Shown: positions 17,901 to 27,045, counted from the stretch's first letter. The stretch is DNA of 42,561 bases from Bacteroidota bacterium (GCA_022708025.1 JAKIZM010000026.1:1-42561); one strand, 5' to 3'. The notes: generated by a model not told the origin, from the letters alone. Program-made: numbers and translations.

Positions 17901-20900
17901 GGGAGGTATAATGAAAGTCCTTTCTTCAACGGCAAGTGATCTTATTGAAGAGAATATGGAGTATATAGAATTCTGGGCACAGATAATGACTTCGCAGGAA
18001 GATGCAAAAATTTATATTGATATTGGTAAGATAAGTGAAGATGTTATTCCAAATAATAAACTTGATACAGAAGACAAAGATGGAAATGATGCAATTGATG
18101 TTGATGGTAAAGAAGATACAGGAATTGATGGAATGACCGATGAGCAGGAGCGTGCGCTATACCCTGATCGTGGAAGTGATCCAAGCGGTGATAATTTCTT
18201 TTTCCAAAGAAGTAATCCGCCAAAGCTATTTGATTATTATAATATAAATGGAACACAGGGCAACGCTATCCTGACAGATATTGGCAGAATTCCTGATACT
18301 GAAGATTTAAACAGGAATGGAAATCTTGATCAGGCAAACAGTTATTTCAGATATGAAATTCCTCTTGATACTAATTCACAAACAAATCCATTTATTGCCG
18401 GCGGAGGATTTAATCCAAATCCGAATAAAAAATGGTTTTTATATCGTATCCCGCTTAAAGATTTTAAAAATAAAATCGGAGATGATGCAAGTTTTTCTAA
18501 TGTTGAATTTATCAGACTTTTTGTTCAGGGCGTTGAAAGTATGGTGCATTTCAGAATAACTGAATTTAATTTAGTCGGTAATCAATGGCACAAAAACCTG
18601 CCCGATTCAATAGCCAAAACCGATACTATTTTATCTGTTTCTGTTGTAAGCCTTGAAGAAAATCCAAATTATACAAGTCCTCCTGGTGTTTTTCAGGAAA
18701 GAGATCGTACTAATCCTGATGAAGTAGTTTATAGAAATGAGCAATCTCTTTCTATGATAATAAAAGGTCTTGAAGATGGTGATAAAAGAGAAGTTGTTAA
18801 ATACCTTTTCAGACCTTTGGATGTTTTTAATTACAAACAAATGAAACTGTTTATTCACGGAGAAGCAAATAATACTTCCGGTTCGATTTCGTATATTGAT
18901 ACAACTAATGGTAAATACCAATATTCATCAGAAGTTTATTTCAGATTCGGCGGCGATACAAATAACTATTACGAATACCGTCAGCCGGTTTTTGCAGGTT
19001 GGAATGAAATTACAATTATTTTTGATCAGCTTACTGCATTAAAACAGGCAAGAGGTGATTCTGTTACAGTTCCATTCAGGCAGCCTGTTGAAGGTGCACC
19101 AGCGGGGCATTTCTATGTGATTAAGGGAAATCCAACTTTAACAAATGTGAAATTTTTATCAGTTGGTATTTTTAATATTAATAATGGATTTAATCCCGGG
19201 GCACTATCCGGTGAGGTATGGATAAACGAACTTCGGGTTGTGGGTGCAGATGATTCACCTGGTTGGGCTTATAGTATTTCATCTTCATTAAAACTGGCAG
19301 ATTTTGCAACAGTTTCATTTAATTTAAGAGAAACTAATCCTTATTTCCACAGATTAACTGATAGATTTGGAAGCAGAATACAACAGACTAACTGGTCTGT
19401 ATCCACAGATGTAAATTTATTAAAGCTAATTCCTGTTAATTTACCTGAAAGCAATTTAAGGTTAAATTATTCGCATACAGAAACAAAAGGAAAACCATTA
19501 TACATACCTGGTAGTGATGTTAAAGTGGAGCAGGCAATTCAAAAGCAACAAGAATTATTTGATCGGGATACAACCGGACTTGTAAAATCACCTGAGCTAA
19601 TCAGAGAAGAAACTGAAACCGAATCAATCTCAGATTCCTGGTCAGCATCAAATATCAAAATTAAAATTCCTTCTAAATTCTGGTTAGTACGTGATACATT
19701 TAATGCACTGACTCTTGGTTTTAACTATAATAAAGCATTTAGCAGGAGTCCCACTATTCTTTCAAACAGAAGCTGGGTGTGGAATGCTAATATGAATTAC
19801 GGAATTTCTCTTAGTCCAACTTACTTTATTAAACCGATTGATATTCCTGTAATTGGAATTTTCTTTGCATTGTTAAAGGATTACAGCGATACGAAAATTT
19901 ATTATACTCCTCAGAATTTCAGTATTGCATTAACGGCTAACAGAACTGCATCAACGAATATAACCAGACCAAGAAGTAATACTCCTTCAAATAAGGTTTC
20001 TTCAAGAGACTTTACAACAAGTCGGGGATTTAATCTTGCCTGGAAATTAACTGAAGGTGGGTTTTTAAATCTTACTACAAGTTATTCATTAAATATTAAC
20101 TCATCACTTGCTTATTTAGAAACCTTAAATGATTCAGCAGCTACACCAAGATCTGAGAGTGATATTTGGCGGGATATTTTTAACGGAGCCTTTTTTGGCA
20201 GAGATAGCCGTTATCAACAAAACTTTGATCTGAGAACTGCTCCACGGCTGCCTTCATTATTTAATTTAAATAAGTTTTTTACTTTAACTGCATCTTACAA
20301 CGCTGGCTATCAGTGGCAAAATGATTTCAGACAGCCATTAGTAGGAAGAAGTGCAGGTAATTCGAATAAATCATCAGTTGGATTAACAATGAGATGGAAA
20401 TCATTGTTTGATCCATTGTTTGCTGAAAGTAAAGAAGATCAGAAAAATCAGCCGAAAAATAAGCAGACAGTTAAACAGGAACCTAAAATTCAGGTTGATT
20501 CTTTAGGCAACCCGATTGCTTTTGTTGATTCAGCAAAAATATTAGACTCACTGCTTATTGAAGCTGGTAAGCCAACTGTATTTTCTAAAGCACTAAACTT
20601 TCTTATAGCTTCAGTCAGATATGTTTTATTTGATTATGAAATGATCTCTTTTAGTTACTCAAATGAAAACTCAATATCAAAATCTGGTTTGCTAGCCACA
20701 GGTACCGGATTTAATAATTTCTGGGGTTTGTTTTATAATGCTGATGCCGGTCCAACAAGAGGTTTTATGCTCGGAATAAACGGTGATGTCGGACCAAGGG
20801 CACTTACGCAAAATATGAATGTGAATGATGTGTTCTCAGTTAAAAACAGTTTTGATTTTAAAACATCACGTCCCTTATGGGAAGGAGCTAAGATAGATAT

Positions 20901-21831
20901 TAACTGGAGGAGCGGATGGTCACAAAGCAAAAATGCAACTTTAACAAGGGATCAGGATGGAAATATATATGTGTCAAATGTTACAGCAAATGGAACTCTA
21001 ACCAGATCATTCTTATCATTTCCGCCTGTATTATTTCTCTCAGTTTTTAAAAGTGGTATTAAACAGGTTGCAGAATTGTATAATCCTAATGATCCGAATT
21101 CCAGCTTATCCAATGCCTTTGTAAAAGGATTGGAAAGCTTACCAATCTTTTCAAATTTTGGATTTCTAAGTAGTGTGGCTAAGTATATTCCAAGACCTAA
21201 TTGGCGAATAACCTGGGATGGTCTTGAAAAATTACCGCTGTTAAAATCTATTGCTCAAAGGATTTCTTTAGATCATTCATATTCATCCACATATACTGAA
21301 GGCTGGAAACTAACCAGAGAGGGTAATGAAGAAATTCAGATACAAAAAATCGAATATGGCTTTTCTCCCTTGGCTGGTTTAAATCTTACCTTTGGTCAGC
21401 TATGGGGCGGAAATTTAAGTGGTAATCTTAAATATACAACTCGTACATCATTCGATCTTGGGGTTACAACAAATAATATTACCGAAAATTTTTCAAAGGA
21501 TATTGGGTTTACACTGCAGTACTCAAAATCAGGATTTGAACTTCCGCTGTTTGGAGTTTCACTTAAAAATGATATTGAATTCAGTCTGGCTTATTCCAGT
21601 TCCAGAAATGCTTCCGTAAGATATGATATGAAAGATTTTAAAGAAGATGGCATACCGCAGGATGGTACAACAAGAGTAACAATTGAACCAAGAATCAAAT
21701 ATACTATTAGCGCAAAAGTTACGCTTTCCATCTTTTATAAACGTTCAACTACAGAACCTGAGGGAGCCTCAAGAATTCCGCCAACAACTATAAATGAAGC
21801 GGGATTAGATGTTAGTATTTCTATAAATTGA
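14941..21831 (+). CDS. sprA: SprA/Sov, outer-membrane translocon of the type IX secretion system
   Basis: Very large outer-membrane beta-barrel through which T9SS cargo leaves the cell. Length (2296) fits SprA. The protein is rich in alternating beta-strand sequence, with SprA-type N-terminal blocks (SVGVLSIFGTPKISLKIGG, INVNGTIGDKLNISADWN, YTGYEDEIIQSIEAGNVSL). At about residues 1040-1085 lies an Asp/Gly-rich, calcium-site-like segment, with a second EF-hand-like EDLNRNGNLD after it. It ends in aromatic strand repeats and GLDVSISIN. The start is uncertain: GTG at 14941 (or ATG at 14944) lacks a signal peptide and a clear ribosome-binding site. The frame stays open upstream to 14776 with no ATG/GTG/TTG/CTG, and translates there to a basic then hydrophobic stretch (RKRINFIAEAIRILIASS). 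porX follows 49 bases downstream. Confidence 0.93.
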   Translation: MMFYAGINLGFGSGYESQVNEAMLQAACFEFLSSQQSFELPNQLSPIQQSTVPDKQKENLSVLFNDYSYPDSPIVAIDDSVLFIKEDSIHIAADSLHLTDSTKISDPFSKNIKVNEDSLRLFKMSLDSTARLQYFRYQREDLPYTTLAQKKKSKFFVEPSPTYKTRKVTIDSTGKYVEIQDIIAGKPSKIILRVPLEEYIAARLELEERKKWEALGYAYELKESKVGLSELIKSFTDFEIPLPSVGVLSIFGTPKISLKIGGAVQIHGAWRNETTEGVTASRLGNTRNEPDFKQQVQINVNGTIGDKLNISADWNTERTFEYENQLKIKYTGYEDEIIQSIEAGNVSLQTSPLVGGSEALFGIKAHFKMGPFTLTTIASQKKGETKEVQVSGGTSETSFQKRAYDYSTNHFFLDTIYASQTLKIFENYYGKPTPEIRSDMLVTDIQVWKSINIMTPNKANERNANVFIDLRDVGVGEVYPQNYRNDLSNPTPGKTDASRFTLLSEGVDYVVHRETGFITLKTAINENDIIAVAFRRENGPGPNDDRVYGEFLVPGSTDTTRLVLKMVKPRNLQPQYKIAWSLMLKNIYALGPRNIKREGFEFDIQREVEGQEPVSEIGTIRFLNAFGLDLLNSSSQAQPDNIFDFRPDITIFPETGEVIFPTIEPFGANLPSGLDPATYSFNEVYDTTKNFAAQKKLKDKWILVGKSKGTSTAIYQLGFNIVENSVKVLLNGRELSAGSDYSVDYNTGQLTIRNDAALVPGADLKITYEQNDLFQLASKTLLGARGIYEFSKKTKLGFSILNLNQQTLSDKVRIGEEPLSNTIYGLDFSTSADLPIFTKLLDNVFSTREMSTFNFTGEYAYIDPDPNTKKSTILSDKGKSIAYIDDFEGTKKTIPIGVSYTAWKDLSPPDSLIYNPGLTKKDLMDFKGKSFWFTETPSNVTVDDIYYGRKQVARSDQQVTVMDFVFLPDTPGTYNYSPQLQPRNRSWGGIMKVLSSTASDLIEENMEYIEFWAQIMTSQEDAKIYIDIGKISEDVIPNNKLDTEDKDGNDAIDVDGKEDTGIDGMTDEQERALYPDRGSDPSGDNFFFQRSNPPKLFDYYNINGTQGNAILTDIGRIPDTEDLNRNGNLDQANSYFRYEIPLDTNSQTNPFIAGGGFNPNPNKKWFLYRIPLKDFKNKIGDDASFSNVEFIRLFVQGVESMVHFRITEFNLVGNQWHKNLPDSIAKTDTILSVSVVSLEENPNYTSPPGVFQERDRTNPDEVVYRNEQSLSMIIKGLEDGDKREVVKYLFRPLDVFNYKQMKLFIHGEANNTSGSISYIDTTNGKYQYSSEVYFRFGGDTNNYYEYRQPVFAGWNEITIIFDQLTALKQARGDSVTVPFRQPVEGAPAGHFYVIKGNPTLTNVKFLSVGIFNINNGFNPGALSGEVWINELRVVGADDSPGWAYSISSSLKLADFATVSFNLRETNPYFHRLTDRFGSRIQQTNWSVSTDVNLLKLIPVNLPESNLRLNYSHTETKGKPLYIPGSDVKVEQAIQKQQELFDRDTTGLVKSPELIREETETESISDSWSASNIKIKIPSKFWLVRDTFNALTLGFNYNKAFSRSPTILSNRSWVWNANMNYGISLSPTYFIKPIDIPVIGIFFALLKDYSDTKIYYTPQNFSIALTANRTASTNITRPRSNTPSNKVSSRDFTTSRGFNLAWKLTEGGFLNLTTSYSLNINSSLAYLETLNDSAATPRSESDIWRDIFNGAFFGRDSRYQQNFDLRTAPRLPSLFNLNKFFTLTASYNAGYQWQNDFRQPLVGRSAGNSNKSSVGLTMRWKSLFDPLFAESKEDQKNQPKNKQTVKQEPKIQVDSLGNPIAFVDSAKILDSLLIEAGKPTVFSKALNFLIASVRYVLFDYEMISFSYSNENSISKSGLLATGTGFNNFWGLFYNADAGPTRGFMLGINGDVGPRALTQNMNVNDVFSVKNSFDFKTSRPLWEGAKIDINWRSGWSQSKNATLTRDQDGNIYVSNVTANGTLTRSFLSFPPVLFLSVFKSGIKQVAELYNPNDPNSSLSNAFVKGLESLPIFSNFGFLSSVAKYIPRPNWRITWDGLEKLPLLKSIAQRISLDHSYSSTYTEGWKLTREGNEEIQIQKIEYGFSPLAGLNLTFGQLWGGNLSGNLKYTTRTSFDLGVTTNNITENFSKDIGFTLQYSKSGFELPLFGVSLKNDIEFSLAYSSSRNASVRYDMKDFKEDGIPQDGTTRVTIEPRIKYTISAKVTLSIFYKRSTTEPEGASRIPPTTINEAGLDVSISIN

Positions 21832-21880
21832 TAAATGATAATTAAAAGTTTAAAAAACAATATAATCTGGTTTTTATAAT

Positions 21881-23452
21881 ATGGATAGAAAAAAAGTTTT
21901 ATGGGTAGATGATGAGATTGAATTATTGAGATCGCATATAATTTTTCTTTCCGAAAAAGGTTATGAAGTTGATACTGTAACTAATGGTGAAGATGCGCTG
22001 ACATCAGTTAAAGAGAAATTATATGATTTGATCTTTCTGGATGAAATGATGGCTGGAATGGGCGGACTTGAAACTTTATCGCGTATTAAAGCAATTAATA
22101 ATTCAATTCCGGTTGTTATGATAACAAAGTCAGAAGAGGAATCTCTGATGGATGAAGCTATCGGCGGCAAGATTGTTGATTATCTGACAAAACCGGTTAA
22201 CCCAAGTCAGGTGCTTTTAGTTTGTAAAAAAATCCTTGAAGGTAAAAAAATATCAGGGCAGTATGCAGCAAAAGATTATCTTCAGGATTTCAATCAGATC
22301 ACCACAGCTTTATCTTCCAACCTTGATTATTCAGAATGGATAAATATTTATTTAAAACTTGTCAATTGGTCAATTGAATTAGACTATCATAGAGAAATAG
22401 GACTTAAACAATCACTTGGTGAACAATATAAAGAAGCAAACAAAGAATTTTCAAAATTTGTTGAAAAAAATTACAGGTCCTGGTTATCAGATTCCAACAG
22501 TCACAATTCACCAAATCTGAGTCCTGGAATTACTGAGAAGTATGTTTTGCCTCATCTGCGCGATGAAGGTAAATCAGTTTTTTATTTTGTAATTGATTGC
22601 CTCAGGCTCGATCAGTGGCTGGTTATGGAAGAACAACTTACTGATTTATTTAAAATTGAGAAAGATTATTATTATGCGATACTTCCAACAGCAACACCTT
22701 ATGCAAGAAACTCACTATTTGCCGGACTTTTTCCTTCGGAAATAGAGAAATATTATCCGGAGCTTTGGGTCTCTGATAATGATGATGAAAGCAGTATGAA
22801 TAAGTTTGAGAAAGAGCTTCTTCAGCTTTTGATTGAACGAAAGAGAATTAAACTAAGGAATGATCTTAAGTACATAAAAATAATTGATCCCGAAGTTGGA
22901 AGGAACTTTGAACAGAATATTCATTCATATCAAAACACACATCTGACTGCAGTGGTGGTAAATTTTCTAGATATGATTGCTCACGGCAGATCAGATTCGG
23001 ATATACTTAAAGAGATTGCACCTGATGAAGCTGCGTACAGATCACTTACTCAGAGCTGGTTCAATCATTCATCTTTACTTAATATCTTCCGCACACTTTC
23101 TAAAATGAAAAATGCCAAAATAATTGTTACTACTGATCACGGCAGCATCAGATCACTAAGAGGTGCAAAAGTACTTGGTGATAGGGAAGCTTCTACTAAT
23201 CTTAGATTTAAATATGGAAGAAATCTCAAAGTTGATGAGAAGCATGCAATTTTTATAAAGAATGCTTCAGATTTTAGACTTCCTAAAAAGGGTGTTACAA
23301 TAAATTATATTATTGCAAAAGAAGATTATTATTTCGTTTATCCGACTGACTATCATAAATTTCTAACGTATTACAAAGATACTTTTCAGCATGGCGGAAT
23401 CTCGATGGAAGAAATGATATTGCCGATTATAACAATGGAATCTAAAAGCTGA
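21881..23452 (+). CDS. porX: PorX, T9SS response regulator with PglZ domain
   Basis: Two-domain regulator of the T9SS. The N-terminal receiver (about residues 1-125) has the acidic pair in VLWVDDE, phospho-acceptor Asp54 in LIFLDEMM, and Lys in YLTKPV. The rest is a PglZ domain of the alkaline phosphatase superfamily: VIDCLRLDQW, PTATPYARNSLFAG (Thr270/Thr272 region), VNFLDMIAHGRSD, VTTDHGSIRS. PorX of Porphyromonas gingivalis is known to act with the PorY kinase and to have zinc-dependent phosphodiesterase activity on its PglZ domain; the metal-site residues appear kept here. No porY is in the window. The gene follows sprA by 49 bases and overlaps tsaE by one base (TGATG). Adjacency to sprA supports the T9SS role. 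Confidence 0.93.
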   Translation: MDRKKVLWVDDEIELLRSHIIFLSEKGYEVDTVTNGEDALTSVKEKLYDLIFLDEMMAGMGGLETLSRIKAINNSIPVVMITKSEEESLMDEAIGGKIVDYLTKPVNPSQVLLVCKKILEGKKISGQYAAKDYLQDFNQITTALSSNLDYSEWINIYLKLVNWSIELDYHREIGLKQSLGEQYKEANKEFSKFVEKNYRSWLSDSNSHNSPNLSPGITEKYVLPHLRDEGKSVFYFVIDCLRLDQWLVMEEQLTDLFKIEKDYYYAILPTATPYARNSLFAGLFPSEIEKYYPELWVSDNDDESSMNKFEKELLQLLIERKRIKLRNDLKYIKIIDPEVGRNFEQNIHSYQNTHLTAVVVNFLDMIAHGRSDSDILKEIAPDEAAYRSLTQSWFNHSSLLNIFRTLSKMKNAKIIVTTDHGSIRSLRGAKVLGDREASTNLRFKYGRNLKVDEKHAIFIKNASDFRLPKKGVTINYIIAKEDYYFVYPTDYHKFLTYYKDTFQHGGISMEEMILPIITMESKS

Positions 23453-23877
23453 TGCAGTTTCCGTCTCAAATATTAAGCAGATCAGAATCTGAGACTGAAA
23501 ATATTGCTAAAGATTTCTTTCCGTTTGTTGATGAGGGTATGGTAATTGTCTTGATTGGAGAATTAGGTGCTGGAAAAACTTTTTTTACTAAAAAACTTCT
23601 TAGTTGTTTTAATATAAATACAGCTAACAGTCCGACTTTTGCAATTGTAAATGAATACAACGGTTTGAAAAAATTCTATCATTTTGATTTTTACAGAATT
23701 AATAAACCGCAGGAGCTAATTGATATTGGAATAGAAGATTATTTTTCTGACTCAGAAGCTATTTGCATAATTGAATGGGGAAATTTGTTTTCTGAACTGC
23801 TTCCTCAGGAAAGAATTGAGATTGAAATTAAATTCAAATCTGAAAATGAACGTTTATTTGAATTCAGAAAATTATGA
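23452..23877 (+). CDS. tsaE: tRNA threonylcarbamoyladenosine biosynthesis ATPase TsaE
   Basis: Small P-loop ATPase needed, with TsaB and TsaD, to make the t6A modification at position 37 of ANN-decoding tRNAs. At 141 residues it is of family length. The Walker A is GELGAGKT (36-43), followed by NSPTFAIVNEYNG, FYHFDFYRI and the C-terminal IIEWGN block. The ATG overlaps the porX stop (TGATG), and the stop overlaps tsaB (ATGA), so translation is coupled on both sides. tsaD is not in the window. Confidence 0.95.
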   Translation: MQFPSQILSRSESETENIAKDFFPFVDEGMVIVLIGELGAGKTFFTKKLLSCFNINTANSPTFAIVNEYNGLKKFYHFDFYRINKPQELIDIGIEDYFSDSEAICIIEWGNLFSELLPQERIEIEIKFKSENERLFEFRKL

Positions 23878-24545
23878 GTGAATTATTTCCGATACTTGCC
23901 ATTGAAACCTCAGATAATATTTGCGGTGCTTGTCTTTATTTTAATAAAGAAAAATATTTTTCTGCTAATGTTATTTTAAAACATTCACATTCTGAAAAAC
24001 TTTTCGAAGTAATTGATTCAGTCTTAAAGATTGGCGAGTTACCGATATCACAAATAAAAAGCCTAGCTGTTTCTGCCGGCCCGGGCTCATTTACGGGTTT
24101 AAGAATTGGTATGTCTGCTGTTAAAGGGCTTGCTGTATCGTTAAATATCCCGATTATCAAGGTTCCAACATTTGAAGCTTTAGCTTTACAGTTGTCCGAA
24201 ACTTTACCTGACGGTTCAGTTTTTTCAATTGTTAATAAAGTCGGCAGGGATGAATTATATTATGCCAAGTTTCAAATTAATTCTAATAATTATATATTTA
24301 ACCAGCAATTAAAAATTGTACCAGCTAATTCAGATTATCTGTTTGATGATAATGAATTAATTTTTGGTAATTTTGATACTGGTAAGATTAACAAAAAAAT
24401 AATTCATAAATTTATCTCTGCTCCTAATGCAGAATATGTTGCTAAATGGTCAGAAAAATTTGGAAAAACATTATCAATACACGATATAGATTTTGTTGAA
24501 CCAGATTATTTAAAAGATTTTATAGTTAAGGAGAAGAAATTATGA
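23874..24545 (+). CDS. tsaB: tRNA threonylcarbamoyladenosine biosynthesis protein TsaB
   Basis: ASKHA-fold partner of TsaD in the t6A-synthesising complex; it lacks catalytic activity and acts as a scaffold. The N-terminus LAIETSDNICGACLY and the signature SAGPGSFTGLRIGMSAVKG (residues 67-85) are typical. Length (223) fits the family. It overlaps tsaE upstream and the DUF1573 gene downstream, each by 4 bases (ATGA). The late part is divergent, as is usual for TsaB. Confidence 0.94.
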   Translation: MSELFPILAIETSDNICGACLYFNKEKYFSANVILKHSHSEKLFEVIDSVLKIGELPISQIKSLAVSAGPGSFTGLRIGMSAVKGLAVSLNIPIIKVPTFEALALQLSETLPDGSVFSIVNKVGRDELYYAKFQINSNNYIFNQQLKIVPANSDYLFDDNELIFGNFDTGKINKKIIHKFISAPNAEYVAKWSEKFGKTLSIHDIDFVEPDYLKDFIVKEKKL

Positions 24546-25258
24546 TCCGGAACATTTTAATAATTTTGCTGTCTCTTTCAATCACAGCTTTTGCTCAGCT
24601 TATGGGTCCAAAAGTATCAGTTCAGCAAGTTGATTATGATTTTGGAAATATCACTCAGGGTGATATTGTAAGTCATACGTTTATTTTATCAAACAATGGC
24701 GGCGATCTGCTGAAAATTACTGATGTAAGAGCATCTTGCGGTTGTACCGCTGCTAATCCGACAAAGCGGGAATTAAAACCAGGTGAATCATCAAATCTTG
24801 AAGTTACATTTAATTCAAAAGGTCGTAAAGGTCCGCAGGTTAAGACAGTTAACGTAACAACTAATGATCCCGATAGAAAAGATATCCTGTTAACAATAAA
24901 ATGTAATATTATTGAGCCGGTGGTTAAAGAAAATAAATCAGGTGCAAGGATTTATTTTGAAGAAACGCAGCATGATTTCGGAAAAGTTAAAGAAGGGACA
25001 AAAGTTGAATACACTTTTAAATTTGAAAACAAGGGAACTGAACCGCTTGTTGTTAAAGATGTGAAAACATCCTGTGGTTGTACAGCAGCTGTTGTTAGCA
25101 GTAATACTTTAAAACCCGGAGAAGTTGGTTCTCTAAAAGTTGGTTTTGATACCAAAAACAGAGTCGGACGAAACAGCAAATCAGTTACTATTGTTTCTAA
25201 TGATGATAAAGAACCAAACCGTGTTCTTATGATTTATGCAGAAGTACAGAAAAACTAA
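24542..25258 (+). CDS. Secreted protein with two DUF1573 repeats
   Basis: A 238-residue exported protein: Sec signal peptide [19 protein letters not shown], then two DUF1573 (ASPM/SPD-2/Hydin-like immunoglobulin-fold) domains. Each shows the same order: [11 protein letters not shown] / [11 protein letters not shown], a strand block, SCGCTA with two cysteines, LKPGE, and a closing strand with TNDPD / SNDDKEP. The paired Cys in each SCGCT could be a disulfide or metal site. Function is unknown; DUF1573 proteins are common in Bacteroidota envelopes. The ATG overlaps the tsaB stop, and accD follows after 2 bases, so it is embedded in a housekeeping operon. No sorting domain is visible, so a periplasmic place is more likely than export by T9SS. 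Confidence 0.88.
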   Translation: MIRNILIILLSLSITAFAQLMGPKVSVQQVDYDFGNITQGDIVSHTFILSNNGGDLLKITDVRASCGCTAANPTKRELKPGESSNLEVTFNSKGRKGPQVKTVNVTTNDPDRKDILLTIKCNIIEPVVKENKSGARIYFEETQHDFGKVKEGTKVEYTFKFENKGTEPLVVKDVKTSCGCTAAVVSSNTLKPGEVGSLKVGFDTKNRVGRNSKSVTIVSNDDKEPNRVLMIYAEVQKN

Positions 25259-25260
25259 AT

Positions 25261-26100
25261 ATGCCTTGGTTTAAAAGATCCAAACAAAATATAGCTGAAG
25301 ATACCCAGCACAAAGAATTGCCTGCAGGTTTATGGGAAAAGTGTCCTTCCTGTGGTGAGATAATTCATAAAAAACAGCTCGAAATAAATTTATGGACTTG
25401 TTTAAAATGTGATTATCATTTCAGGATTAGCAGCTTGGAATATGTTGCAATCATTTTTGATAAGGGATCTTTTAAAGAGATGGATAAGAAAATGAGATCT
25501 GCTGATCCGCTTAATTTTGTTGATACAAAAAAATATACTGAAAGAATATCATCAACAATAAAAAAGCTTGATCTTTACGACGCAATAAGAACAGGAACAG
25601 GAAAAATTGATGGGCGCGAAGTAGCTTTTGCCTGTATGGATTTTCAGTTTATTGGCGGATCAATGGGTTCTGTTGTAGGTGAAAAAGTAGCACGAGCTGC
25701 TGATAAAGCATATAAAAATAAAATGCCGCTGATTATTATTTCATCAAGCGGCGGTGCCAGAATGATGGAAGGGGCATTTTCTCTTATGCAGATGGCAAAG
25801 ACAAGTGCAAGATTAGCCAGATTAGCTGAAGAAAAAATTCCTTACATTTCTATACTTACTGATCCTACAACCGGCGGCACAACCGCAAGTTATGCAATGC
25901 TTGGTGATATAAATATCGCTGAGCCAAAAGCACTTATTGGTTTTGCCGGACCAAGAGTAATTAAACAAACAATCGGCAAGGATTTACCGGAAGGCTTTCA
26001 GAGATCAGAATTTTTAGTTGAACACGGGTTTGTTGATTTTATTTCTCACAGAAAAGATTTAAGAGAAAATTTAATTAAGGTTCTCGATTTACTGTCTTAA
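25261..26100 (+). CDS. accD: Acetyl-CoA carboxylase carboxyltransferase subunit beta
   Basis: Beta subunit of the carboxyltransferase half of acetyl-CoA carboxylase, the first committed step of fatty acid synthesis; it pairs with AccA. The N-terminal C4 zinc ribbon is intact (Cys28, Cys31, Cys47, Cys50 in CPSC and CLKC). The crotonase-like core has [48 protein letters not shown] and [11 protein letters not shown]. Length (279) is standard. It starts 2 bases after the DUF1573 gene and is the last gene of the sprA-side block. The next gene, convergent, encodes the ligase that biotinylates the carboxylase's carrier protein. Confidence 0.96.
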   Translation: MPWFKRSKQNIAEDTQHKELPAGLWEKCPSCGEIIHKKQLEINLWTCLKCDYHFRISSLEYVAIIFDKGSFKEMDKKMRSADPLNFVDTKKYTERISSTIKKLDLYDAIRTGTGKIDGREVAFACMDFQFIGGSMGSVVGEKVARAADKAYKNKMPLIIISSSGGARMMEGAFSLMQMAKTSARLARLAEEKIPYISILTDPTTGGTTASYAMLGDINIAEPKALIGFAGPRVIKQTIGKDLPEGFQRSEFLVEHGFVDFISHRKDLRENLIKVLDLLS

Positions 26101-26125
26101 ATAAAATCTGTTCACTATTTTTTTG

Positions 26126-26899
26126 CTATCGTAAGCTGACATCTCCGAAATGGATTTTTTCAATTTCATCTTTTGCCTGAAGCAAGAGGAATCCGTTTTC
26201 GTCAACATCATAAAAAATTCCTGTCTTTTCAATTTCACCTTCTGTAATAGTTACTCTGTTTCCAAGCATCCTGCATTTCTGTTTCCAATCTTTAATTAAA
26301 CCATTCTTGTCTGTCTTAAGTTTTTCAATAAATATTTCAAGATTATTTAATATTTCAGCCAATAATTTTTCACGTTCTACTGTTTTACCAAGTTCAATGC
26401 GTAAGGAGGTTGGTGAATAATTAAATGTTCCCTGAAAAGAATTTTGATTTACATTGATACCGATACCAAGAGCCAGTCTTTCAATTTTTCCGGATTGCGA
26501 TACAGCTTCAATTAATATTCCGCTGGTTTTCTTGCCGTTTATTAGTACATCATTTGGCCATTTGAGATTGGTTTTTAATTGGAATAAATTCTCAACTGAA
26601 ACAGATACTGTAAGCGATGCAGCAAAATTTATCAAGTTAGCATTATTAAAAAGAAATTTATCCTTCGTAAACAAAACAGAAAAAGTTAAATTTAAATCAG
26701 GTGCACTATGCCAGGGTCGTCCTTTTCTTCCTTTCCCTTGAGTTTGTTTTTCCGCTAGCATAACAGTACCATTTATATTTTGTCCGTTCTCTTTGGCTAA
26801 GAGATAGGTATTTGTTGAGTCAATTTCATCTGTATATATAAAATTTCTTCCGATAAATTCAGTATTCAGCTTAATATCAAAGTCTTCTATGTTAAACAA
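26126..26899 (-). CDS. birA: Biotin--[acetyl-CoA-carboxylase] ligase, monofunctional
   Basis: Attaches biotin to the biotin carboxyl carrier protein of acetyl-CoA carboxylase via biotinyl-AMP. Motifs are DEIDSTNTY, the biotinyl-AMP loop GKGRKGR (residues 55-61) followed by PW, LKWPNDVLINGKKTSGILIE, and GIGINVNQ. There is no N-terminal helix-turn-helix, so it is the enzyme-only class without repressor function. I chose the TTG at 26899 (257 residues) because a strong AAGGAG lies 6 bases before it. An in-frame ATG at 26944 would give 272 residues but places that Shine-Dalgarno inside the gene, and the added residues are not family-like. It is convergent with accD (25 bases apart) and divergent from dnaK. 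Confidence 0.93.
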   Translation of the reverse strand: MFNIEDFDIKLNTEFIGRNFIYTDEIDSTNTYLLAKENGQNINGTVMLAEKQTQGKGRKGRPWHSAPDLNLTFSVLFTKDKFLFNNANLINFAASLTVSVSVENLFQLKTNLKWPNDVLINGKKTSGILIEAVSQSGKIERLALGIGINVNQNSFQGTFNYSPTSLRIELGKTVEREKLLAEILNNLEIFIEKLKTDKNGLIKDWKQKCRMLGNRVTITEGEIEKTGIFYDVDENGFLLLQAKDEIEKIHFGDVSLR

Positions 26900-26944
26900 T
26901 TTGTTCTCCTTAAGTTCAATACAAAAATAAGCTAAATTAAACAA

Positions 26945-26986
26945 TTTGTCATTGAGTGTGACGAAATATCGGTTAAATATGACAAA
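26945..26986. promoter_or_regulatory. Candidate operator: three TGACRAA half-sites
   Basis: In the spacer between the biotin ligase gene and dnaK, TTTGTCA (26945-26951) and TGACGAAA (26959-26966) form an inverted repeat with a 7-base spacer. A third half-site, TGACAAAAA, begins at 26980, 21 bases (two helical turns) after the second. This arrangement suggests a binding site for a dimeric regulator of one or both genes. No known regulator can be named, and the canonical CIRCE element is not present. Confidence 0.3.
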
Positions 26987-27045
26987 AAGACTTCTTAAAA
27001 AATCTGTAGAAATCGCTTTAAAAATAATAGAATCTGTAAGTCCTT

